A stretch of DNA of 8,255 nucleotides. Source: CALARM01 sp964431735. GTDB lineage: Bacteria; Vulcanimicrobiota; SpSt-956; JAKJGF01. Both the position numbers and the translations under genes were made by a program. Under the pieces are notes generated by a model. The model was not told the origin of the DNA and did not search any database. It saw only the letters and a list, made by a program, of their open reading frames with translations. Positions 1 to 5,727 of this stretch are shown piece after piece (position 1 is the stretch's first letter; the number at the start of each line of letters is the position of its first letter). The stretch is taken from contig CAYSLJ010000232.1 of assembly GCA_964431735.1 (NCBI GenBank), forward strand, positions 1 through 8,255, in the 5' to 3' direction.

Positions 1-251
1 TGTTCAAGGGATTTTATTTTGTCTTCATATTCCGTTTTCATTTTATCCATGAAATTGGCCACGTCTTTTACTGTGCCATCCAGTTTTTCTTCTGATTTTT
101 TTGCTTCAATAATCTTGCTCAACATATCTCTGGAACTGTCTACATTGTCTTTTAATTTCTTGAAATCACTGTGGTACTTATAGGCAAGACATGCAGTGGT
201 AAGAAAAGCCAGAGGCAAAAGTACATAAACAAGAATAAAGATTATAAACAT
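1..251 (-). CDS. Small membrane-anchored coiled-coil protein, 5' part only
   Basis: Reading the minus strand from ATG at 251-249 gives 83 uninterrupted codons that run off the window, so the C-terminus is missing. The protein begins MFIIFILVYVLLPLAFLTTA, a single hydrophobic segment (about residues 1-24) with only short flanks. From about residue 25 it is strongly charged, rich in Lys, Glu, Asp, Ser and Met, and has the look of an extended helix or coiled coil. No cysteine lipobox is convincing, although Cys21 lies in the membrane segment. The start is supported by AAAGGGA about 6 bases upstream and by tandem TATAAT boxes at 300-312. I do not recognise the family; short single-pass coiled-coil proteins of this shape include scaffold and membrane-associated hypothetical proteins. 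It lies downstream of the radical SAM gene on the same strand, but a 201-base gap with its own promoter argues against a tight operon. Confidence 0.72.
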   Translation of the reverse strand, partial: MFIIFILVYVLLPLAFLTTACLAYKYHSDFKKLKDNVDSSRDMLSKIIEAKKSEEKLDGTVKDVANFMDKMKTEYEDKIKSLE

Positions 252-299
252 AATATCCCTTTATTTAAAAATAATGTAATTTCTGATTGGCTCTATGAT

Positions 300-335
300 A
301 TTATAAATTATAGTTAAGAATTAGTGAAAAGTGAA
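300..335 (-). promoter_or_regulatory. Tandem promoter with -35 hexamers inside heptad repeats
   Basis: On the minus strand two TATAAT boxes lie 7 bases apart (300-305 and 307-312). Exactly 17 bases upstream of each is TTCACT (323-328 and 330-335), which matches TTGACA at four of six positions. The two -35 candidates are also 7 bases apart because they are successive units of the GTGAAAA heptad repeat. The predicted start of transcription, about position 293, would give a leader of roughly 40 bases before the ATG at 251. What is seen is the hexamers and spacing; that they act as a promoter is inference. Confidence 0.5.
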
Positions 336-405
336 AAGTGAAAAGTGAAAAGAATAAGATATTACGCACTGTTCACTTTTCACTACTCACTTTTCACTTT
401 TCACT
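323..405. repeat. Inverted pair of GTGAAAA/TTCACTT heptad repeats
   Basis: The left arm (323-352) holds four perfect consecutive GTGAAAA units from 324 to 351. The right arm (372-405) is the same repeat inverted, TTCACTT-type units with small changes. Positions 323-352 pair with 376-405 at 28 of 30 positions, leaving a 23-base loop (353-375) that itself contains TTACGCACTGTTCAC, resembling the other heptad family of this window. A transcript across it in either direction would fold into a long AT-rich hairpin. It sits between the stop of the radical SAM gene and the promoter of the small membrane protein. It is not a CRISPR: units are 7 bases without spacers. Confidence 0.85.
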
Positions 406-436
406 CTAATTATATTCTTAAAATGAAAAGAGGTCA

Positions 437-461
437 ATAAAAAGATTTTTCATTAAAAATC
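437..461 (-). terminator. Possible weak terminator overlapping the radical SAM stop codon
   Basis: On the minus strand GATTTTT (461-455), a four-base loop and AAAAATC (450-444) form a seven-pair stem followed by TTTTTATT. The stem is almost all A-T pairs and includes the stop codon (455-453), so it would be weak. The long heptad hairpin just downstream (405-323) could also stop or protect this transcript. Confidence 0.3.
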
Positions 462-1841
462 AAAAGGGCATGGTTTCGGCGGGAATATGTCTTCCTTAAC
501 AAGGAAGGCTCTGTCTTCATCAACGAGCCGGGATGTAACAGTTGCCGAAAGTTCTAATTCACGATGTCTGAGGCGGCACATATCTTCAGATGGCTCAGAT
601 ACGGAACCGCAGGCGCCTAAATTATCATGCTTGCACCCGCCGCCGCAGTAGTACTTTGCAAAACAGGAGGCACATAACCGGTTCACTGTTAAAGGACTTT
701 TTTGATATGCTTCCCTGTTAAGATGTTTTTCAAAAACACTTCCCAGTTTATATTCTTCCTGGCCGACAAAACGATGGCATAGATAGACATCGCCGGCATA
801 AGAGACACCGACAAGACCGAGGCCGGCACCGCAGGCATGGCGTTTTTTACTGTTATGAAGGAGAGTCATTATCCCGTAATATAATGCACCTCTGTCTTTG
901 AGGGTTTTTAATGCCTGACTGTCTCTGGCTCTGATAAGGTTTATCCATGTTTTTGTTTCCTTTTCCATTTCCTGAAGAACATTCACCGTATCTCTTGCAG
1001 CCTTTGTCCTGTCTTCTGTAAAGAGTGAGCGAGATGCAGGCATAACCGATATAGATTTAAATCCGATTTTTTTCATAGCTTCTTTTACTATTAATGGATC
1101 TGTGTCCCCTACAATTACGGCGTGGCCCGGCGTTTCAGGCACTGCTTCAAGCAGTTTTTTTATTTTAGGCACAGTGCAATCATATGAACCTTCCCCGTTT
1201 GCATAGGGACGCTGCGTGTCCTGTAACTCTTTCGTACCGTCAAAGCTGATCATTGCATTTATATTATGTTCTTTTATAAAAGCAATTTTTTCATCATCCA
1301 GAAGTGTGCCGTTGGTAGTAAGATGGAAGTCAACAGTTTTTCCTGCTTCGGTGACTTTTTCCCCGGCATATTCTACGATTGATTTCATGAGAGGAAATCT
1401 GAGGAAAGGTTCTCCTCCGAAAAAACCAATGTGAACCTTTTTCATTTTCCCCGATTGTTCTATCATCCAGTCCACAGCGCGGAAAGCAGTCTTTTCTTCC
1501 ATATTGCCGCCTGTACCGTATTGGCCGCCTTCTCCATAGCAGTAAACACATTTCAGATTGCATGACTGGGTCAGAAAAAGACACATATTTACTATGGGAA
1601 TCGGTTCGGCTTTCTTTCTTTTTTTCGGAGCCTGTACTGTGTCTTCCTGTAGCAGGTCAAATTTGTTAAATTCTTCTTTTATATGGGGTGGTAGAGCTGC
1701 AGAAGAATGTGAGACAAATTTTTCAATTATGTCTGCTGTGTCATCATTTATGGCACCTGCACTCATTTTTTCAATATTAATTATATAACTCTTGCCATCA
1801 TGATTAAATATATGATATGGTTTTATGATTGTTTTTTTCAT
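453..1841 (-). CDS. Radical SAM/SPASM peptide maturase, SCIFF-maturase-like
   Basis: A 462-residue radical SAM enzyme, likely cytoplasmic, that would use S-adenosylmethionine and iron-sulfur clusters to modify a peptide or protein. The radical SAM motif is C94-x3-C98-x2-C101 (CNLKCVYC), followed by GGEP at 142-145 and the LTTNGTLL strand at 174-181. The C-terminal SPASM region has C337, C355 (after GDVYL), then C390-x2-C393-x5-C399-x3-C403 and C422, the arrangement that binds two auxiliary [4Fe-4S] clusters; C411 is extra. Length and pattern fit the six-cysteine maturases such as SCIFF maturase (CteB) and the QhpD group. The first 80 residues, before the barrel, could be a RiPP-recognition-type domain, as in CteB, but I cannot verify the fold. 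ATG is preceded by a perfect AGGAGG. No Cys-rich precursor peptide is visible nearby, so the substrate is unknown. An anaerobic sulfatase-maturase role is less likely because no sulfatase is adjacent. Confidence 0.9.
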   Translation of the reverse strand: MKKTIIKPYHIFNHDGKSYIINIEKMSAGAINDDTADIIEKFVSHSSAALPPHIKEEFNKFDLLQEDTVQAPKKRKKAEPIPIVNMCLFLTQSCNLKCVYCYGEGGQYGTGGNMEEKTAFRAVDWMIEQSGKMKKVHIGFFGGEPFLRFPLMKSIVEYAGEKVTEAGKTVDFHLTTNGTLLDDEKIAFIKEHNINAMISFDGTKELQDTQRPYANGEGSYDCTVPKIKKLLEAVPETPGHAVIVGDTDPLIVKEAMKKIGFKSISVMPASRSLFTEDRTKAARDTVNVLQEMEKETKTWINLIRARDSQALKTLKDRGALYYGIMTLLHNSKKRHACGAGLGLVGVSYAGDVYLCHRFVGQEEYKLGSVFEKHLNREAYQKSPLTVNRLCASCFAKYYCGGGCKHDNLGACGSVSEPSEDMCRLRHRELELSATVTSRLVDEDRAFLVKEDIFPPKPCPFDF

Positions 1842-1879
1842 AAATTATCCTCCTGTAAATTTTATCAGATATTTTTACT

Positions 1880-1918
1880 ATTATATCACCTTACGCGTCA
1901 GGAGAATTATTTATTCTC
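1880..1918 (-). promoter_or_regulatory. Candidate promoter and operator of the radical SAM gene
   Basis: On the minus strand a perfect TATAAT lies at 1885-1880, 38 bases upstream of the ATG at 1841; no good -35 hexamer is found 16-18 bases further up. In that place sits a small palindrome, GAGAAT-TATTT-ATTCTC (1902-1918), positioned like an operator or activator site. A single heptad fragment TTACGCGTCA (1891-1900) lies in the spacer. The -10 is clear; the regulatory role of the palindrome is inference. Confidence 0.45.
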
Positions 1919-1961
1919 ACTTCAGTAAATTTTTAATGGCGTAAAATAAAGCTTTATATGA

Positions 1962-1994
1962 AAATTATTTAGAAGCAACTTATCTAAATAATTT
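1962..1994. repeat. Perfect 12-bp inverted repeat in the divergent promoter region
   Basis: AAATTATTTAGA at 1962-1973 is matched by its exact reverse complement TCTAAATAATTT at 1983-1994, with a 9-base loop. It is roughly central between the two divergent start codons and has no T-run after it on either side, so it looks more like a regulator binding site or structural element than a terminator. The low complexity of the region raises the chance of coincidence, but a 12/12 match containing a C/G pair is notable. Confidence 0.55.
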
Positions 1995-2091
1995 ATCCTG
2001 AACTTTTTAAATTATTATCCGTATATATAATATATGAATTATGATAAAATAATTACGGTTAGTTTTATAATTATTCATAAATAATGATCCT

Positions 2092-2141
2092 GTAATGCGT
2101 GATGCCAGGTGAGAAACCCTTCACACATCACGCGTCACGAT
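2092..2141. repeat. Heptad-repeat hairpin in the VIT gene leader
   Basis: GTAATGC (2092-2098) and GTGATGC (2099-2105) are two heptads; TCACACA, TCACGCG and TCACGAT (2121-2141) are three in the opposite orientation. GCGTGATG (2097-2104) pairs perfectly with CATCACGC (2126-2133), and GTGA (2109-2112) with TCAC (2121-2124) inside it, giving a two-part hairpin. It ends 4 bases before AAAGGAGG of the VIT gene, so it would lie in the messenger leader without covering the ribosome binding site. The border CGCGTCACGATT recurs at 6355-6366. Confidence 0.75.
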
Positions 2142-2160
2142 TTATAAAGGAGGAAAACCT

Positions 2161-4842
2161 ATGACGGAAGAAAATTTAACGGAACGAGAAAAAGAAATGC
2201 TTGACCGGGAAAGAAATAACTATAATCGCAGTCAAAGAAATTACTGGGCCTATTTTGTGGACAGACATGATTCCATTTACAGGTTTCTTATGATATTATT
2301 CGGTGTTCTGTTGCCAATAGGAGCTTTTTTAACAAACCTTTATTTTATACCTTTTCCTGTATGTTTCTATTCGCCTGAGCTTTATACGGCTCTTTTTATA
2401 GGATTTATCGGCATAACAATTACTGCATTATGGAAAGGGCCATTGCCTAAATTACTGCTTTTGTTTACTGTTCATGCAACATTCCTGGGTGTGGTATATT
2501 CTTCTATCTTTTCCCTGGGATTTCTTCCCCTTATCCCTGTATCTGCCATTGCCATAGTAATTTATGGACTGGGTATACTTGGTTTTTCTCCATTCCTTTC
2601 CCTGTGGGTTTTCATAGTAGCATACAGAAGAAATCTCAGTATGGCAATGGAGTTTTATAATAAAACCTTACTTATAGTTTCCTGCATTATTATTACCATT
2701 ATCCTGCCTTTATTATACTGTGGTGTAAGAACAGGTATGTCCTATGTGACAAGACTGGAAATATACAGAGCTGTTAACTGTAAGGAAGAAGAAAAGCCTG
2801 ACATATATAAATCACTGTTAAAAAAAACGGGTATAAAAACTGCCCTTGTAAATATTTATGCTTATAATGAAACTCCTTTCGATACCCTGGCAGGATATTT
2901 AATGCCTGAACAGGAGAATTATTCTAAATATATTTACGGTGATCAGGCTGCCACATTATATTATCTTCTCTATGGTGAAAAAATTCAGGTAGCAGAGAAA
3001 GATGCTCTGAAAAGTATAAAAAAAGGCTACAGAAATGTCAGATCTTTCCATGAATATATGGATGATGATTATTATTATTCAGGTGTTTACCTTACATCGT
3101 GCCATTATGATGGAGTTGTTAATCTGGACAGCATGCTTTCCTATCAGGAAATAACCCTTGATGTGGCATCAAAATGGAACAAACAGGAAATGACCTGTGA
3201 ATTCAGAGTTCCTCCCGGAGGAGTAGTGACAAAACTTTCTCTGTGGATAAACGGAGAAGAACATATTGCATCTGTAGCTGCAAAAGAAAAAGCAGAAACA
3301 GCTTATAACACTATAGTCTCAAAACAGCGTGATCCTGCTATTGTTACATGGCTCGGAGGAAACCTCTATGAATTAAAGGTATTTCCTGTAGAAACAAATC
3401 TTCCAAGGAAGGTAAAAATAGGTGTTTCGTCACCTCTCTGTCCGGGAGAAAAGGGTATGTCTTTTCAACCTGTCATGTTTCACACAAGGAATTTTTCTAT
3501 AGATAAAAAAGCGAAGACTTCTGCAGTTATAGATGTGCGCTCAAAAGGAGAAATGTTTTCAGTGACAGGACTGTCAAAGGATATGAAAATTTCCTCTATG
3601 GGTAGATATGAAAAAAGAGCGGAAATCTCTATAGACGGGTTCAGGTCAGATGATTTTGAACTTCTCATCGAAAAAACCGGTCACCAGTCAGATATTCTCT
3701 CTTATTCAAGTAAAAAATTCACCTATTATCAGATACCTTTTTACCCATCTTTCAGAAACATGAAGAGTGAGCCTGTCAGTGTTACCTATTTCCTTGACTG
3801 TACAGCCAGAATGGAAAAAGAAGGAGTTTTTAAAGGTGCAAAAGAATCTATAATAAAATCTATAAATAATCTTGGCCCTGATGACAGATTTAATATTATA
3901 GCCGCAAATTTTGAAACTAAAAGTTTTTCCCCTTCTCCTGTGAGTGTTACAGAGGAAAACAGAAAAAAAGCGTCAGAATTTCTGAATGGACTCACGTCAT
4001 ATGGAGGAATGGATATAGTCCCTGTTCTTGACGGAAGCTTTTTCCCTCAGAACTATGATTTAAAGCCTGTATTTCTCGGTATCGTCCACAGCGGCCATCC
4101 TCTTATAACATACGGACAATCCTGTATAGAGAAAGCGGATAGATATGAAGGACTGTCGGCAGGAGTAATTGTAATTAATTATGATGATAATTCCTTTATC
4201 ACAGATCTTGTGCAACAGGTAAACGGTCTCTCTCTCAGAGTAAAGGATCCGGCAAATCTTGACGATGCTTTTTCAAAGATTGAAACTTATGCCCTTCAGG
4301 GAGGAAAATATAAAATTACCTGTAAATGCAGTACTTCGGATAAATCTGTAATACCTGTTCCATCAAGTAAAATCGATATAACTCCCGCAAGCCCTGCTTT
4401 CTTTTATGTGAGACTTCCGAAGGGATACAAACAGGATGTTTCTGTTATTATAAAAGAAGAAGATAGCGGACATATTCTGAGAAAAGTCAATTTGAAGAAA
4501 GAACATAGAGATGTAAGTGATGATCACATTGGAAGATTATGGGCCTATAATTATCTTCTAGAAGCCCGTAAAAGGGAGATAGGAAATAAACTTTCCGATG
4601 AAGAATTCAGTGAAACAGTAAAACTTGCAAAGGATTATTATATGGTTTCACCTTATACGGCACTTATAGTGCTTGAAACACAGGAACAGTATAAACAGTT
4701 CGGTATAGATAGAAACTACAATGGCGAAATGACTGCTCCGTCAATACCGGAGCCGGAAACTGTGTTTATGATTATCGTTATGATTTTAATTGCGATTTTT
4801 ATTTATTACAGGTCGGGGAAGGTCGTAACGGGTGACGCGTAA
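2161..4842 (+). CDS. Polytopic VIT/VWA-like protein with PEP-CTERM-like sorting signal
   Basis: An 893-residue membrane protein and the likely substrate of the exosortase next door. After a charged cytoplasmic-type start (1-38) come about five membrane segments (roughly 41-63, 73-90, 97-117, 120-154, 169-187). A linker (190-335) leads to a VIT domain (about 340-430, with the PPGGVV and AAKEKAETAY stretches typical of the family), then a VWA-like fold (about 537-710), and a helical tail with WAYNYLLEARK and VSPYTALIVLET, also found in inter-alpha-trypsin-inhibitor-type proteins. The VWA metal site is degraded: the DxSxS position reads DCTAR (546-550) and the GGT position reads GGM. The C-terminus is a PEP-CTERM-like tripartite signal: IPEPET (862-867), a hydrophobic helix (868-883), then YRSGK. 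The final residues and stop are encoded by an intergenic heptad repeat. ATG is preceded by AAAGGAGG at 7 bases. Large VIT proteins paired with a dedicated exosortase are known from XrtN- and XrtK-type systems; whether this belongs to one of them cannot be decided here. Confidence 0.85.
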   Translation: MTEENLTEREKEMLDRERNNYNRSQRNYWAYFVDRHDSIYRFLMILFGVLLPIGAFLTNLYFIPFPVCFYSPELYTALFIGFIGITITALWKGPLPKLLLLFTVHATFLGVVYSSIFSLGFLPLIPVSAIAIVIYGLGILGFSPFLSLWVFIVAYRRNLSMAMEFYNKTLLIVSCIIITIILPLLYCGVRTGMSYVTRLEIYRAVNCKEEEKPDIYKSLLKKTGIKTALVNIYAYNETPFDTLAGYLMPEQENYSKYIYGDQAATLYYLLYGEKIQVAEKDALKSIKKGYRNVRSFHEYMDDDYYYSGVYLTSCHYDGVVNLDSMLSYQEITLDVASKWNKQEMTCEFRVPPGGVVTKLSLWINGEEHIASVAAKEKAETAYNTIVSKQRDPAIVTWLGGNLYELKVFPVETNLPRKVKIGVSSPLCPGEKGMSFQPVMFHTRNFSIDKKAKTSAVIDVRSKGEMFSVTGLSKDMKISSMGRYEKRAEISIDGFRSDDFELLIEKTGHQSDILSYSSKKFTYYQIPFYPSFRNMKSEPVSVTYFLDCTARMEKEGVFKGAKESIIKSINNLGPDDRFNIIAANFETKSFSPSPVSVTEENRKKASEFLNGLTSYGGMDIVPVLDGSFFPQNYDLKPVFLGIVHSGHPLITYGQSCIEKADRYEGLSAGVIVINYDDNSFITDLVQQVNGLSLRVKDPANLDDAFSKIETYALQGGKYKITCKCSTSDKSVIPVPSSKIDITPASPAFFYVRLPKGYKQDVSVIIKEEDSGHILRKVNLKKEHRDVSDDHIGRLWAYNYLLEARKREIGNKLSDEEFSETVKLAKDYYMVSPYTALIVLETQEQYKQFGIDRNYNGEMTAPSIPEPETVFMIIVMILIAIFIYYRSGKVVTGDA

Positions 4843-4893
4843 CGGGTGACGCGTGAAGGGTGTCCGGTGCAGATTTCATCGGCCACCCTTTAC
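4825..4893. repeat. Heptad tract and strong hairpin between VIT and exosortase genes
   Basis: Six consecutive heptads run from 4825: GTAACGG, GTGACGC, GTAACGG, GTGACGC, GTGAAGG, GTGTCCG. The tract covers the last five codons and stop of the VIT gene. Its end forms a hairpin: GTGAAGGGTG (4853-4862) pairs with CACCCTTTAC (4884-4893) with one G-U, and CCGGTG (4864-4869) with CATCGG (4877-4882) with one G-U, closing a 7-base loop. The only interruption is one mismatch (4863/4883). TACTTTTCAC follows, so it might act as an attenuator or RNA-processing or stability element; the exosortase ribosome binding site at 4901-4906 remains outside the stem. Confidence 0.8.
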
Positions 4894-4914
4894 TTTTCAC
4901 GGAGGATATTTATA

Positions 4915-5727
4915 TTGTTTCAGAGGATCTGCAGAAAATCATCAATAATATTCCTTTTTATTGCTCTGTTGCTTTTTTATAGAGACGAAATCCTATGGTT
5001 AATAAGAACATGGACGGAAAAGGGTTATGATTCTTACGGATACATTGCATTTATAGCTTTTCTCATTTATATGAGAAATTTTTCTGTGAAAAAAAGTAAT
5101 AATGTTATTTTAGCTGCCATCGCTATAATATCCGTCATAAGTATCTTTATAAGAAATACAGGCATAAACATTATTTCCACTCTATTTTTTATCATCTCTC
5201 TTTCTCTCATTATATATTATTATTTCAGCGAAAACATAAAAGAAAATCCTCCGGCTATTCTTATACTGTTCCTCATGCTGCCCTGGACACATCATATAAA
5301 TATATTCTTCGGATTTTTCCTGCGCAGACTGAGCACTTCAGTGGCAGCTTTTTTTCTTCGCATGGGAGGAGTATCTGTTGAAATACACGGGACAATGATT
5401 TTTTTAAATCAAATAAGACTGGAAGTGGGTGCTCCCTGCTCCGGTTCTAAATATCTTTTTTTTACTGCCTTTTTTCTTATACTTCTCGGACTCTTTATGA
5501 AACAAAAAATACTTATGTTAATTCCTCTTTCAGTTATTACTGCAATAACATGTAATATATTCAGAATAATATCCATAGCCTATTTAAGAATTTTTCTTAA
5601 CGGCGAAGAAAGTCTCGTCTTTCATAATATTATCGGTATATTTTATTTTATAATAGCCATATCAGGAGTGTATATCTTATGGAAAAAAACATCATCATGG
5701 AAGTATCACTGGCTATTTTTCTTATAA
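4915..5727 (+). CDS. Exosortase-family transpeptidase/protease
   Basis: A polytopic inner-membrane enzyme of the exosortase/archaeosortase (EpsH) family, which recognises a C-terminal tripartite signal, cleaves it and is thought to transfer the protein to another anchor. From TTG at 4915 the protein has 270 residues and about seven or eight membrane segments. The three family residues are present: Cys175 in APCSGSKYLFF, Arg217 in CNIFRI and His237 in VFHNIIG. The TTG is chosen because GGAGGA (4901-4906) lies 8 bases before it, and the following residues go directly into a basic stretch and a membrane helix. The frame is open upstream to GTG at 4846, but those 23 residues are encoded by the heptad tract and hairpin and have no ribosome binding site. 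It follows the VIT gene by 72 bases and overlaps the EpsI gene by 49, so the three are probably one operon. The subclass (Xrt letter) cannot be assigned by eye. Confidence 0.88.
   Translation: MFQRICRKSSIIFLFIALLLFYRDEILWLIRTWTEKGYDSYGYIAFIAFLIYMRNFSVKKSNNVILAAIAIISVISIFIRNTGINIISTLFFIISLSLIIYYYFSENIKENPPAILILFLMLPWTHHINIFFGFFLRRLSTSVAAFFLRMGGVSVEIHGTMIFLNQIRLEVGAPCSGSKYLFFTAFFLILLGLFMKQKILMLIPLSVITAITCNIFRIISIAYLRIFLNGEESLVFHNIIGIFYFIIAISGVYILWKKTSSWKYHWLFFL

Larger units (their letters stand above)
1842..2160. other. Divergent intergenic region between the maturase and VIT genes
   Basis: These 319 bases hold no credible gene. From left to right they contain the maturase ribosome binding site and -10 box, the GAGAAT palindrome, a perfect 12-bp inverted repeat at 1962-1994, a very AT-rich stretch with several TATAAT boxes on the plus strand (2026-2031 and 2066-2071, neither with a good -35), a small palindrome AATTAT/ATAATT at 2037-2054, the heptad hairpin at 2092-2141, and AAAGGAGG at 2146-2153. 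The VIT operon promoter is most likely one of the plus-strand TATAAT boxes, but I cannot choose between them. Confidence 0.6.

Noticed and set aside
323..405. CRISPR-like array
   Set aside because: Units are 7 bases and contiguous with no spacers; no cas genes are present.
414..455. An 11-codon reading frame (MKNLFIDLFSF) overlapping the maturase stop, as a possible precursor peptide
   Set aside because: Too short, no cysteine, and no ribosome binding site beyond chance.
1216..1788. Several short open frames on both strands inside the maturase gene
   Set aside because: All overlap the well-supported radical SAM coding sequence, have no ribosome binding sites and resemble no family.
1996..2068. 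A 23-codon minus-strand frame upstream of the maturase, as a possible precursor peptide
   Set aside because: No cysteine or leader-like features, weak start signal, and composition explained by the AT-rich region.
3480..3995. Two minus-strand open frames of 62 and 69 codons
   Set aside because: Antisense to the VIT protein coding region and without start signals.
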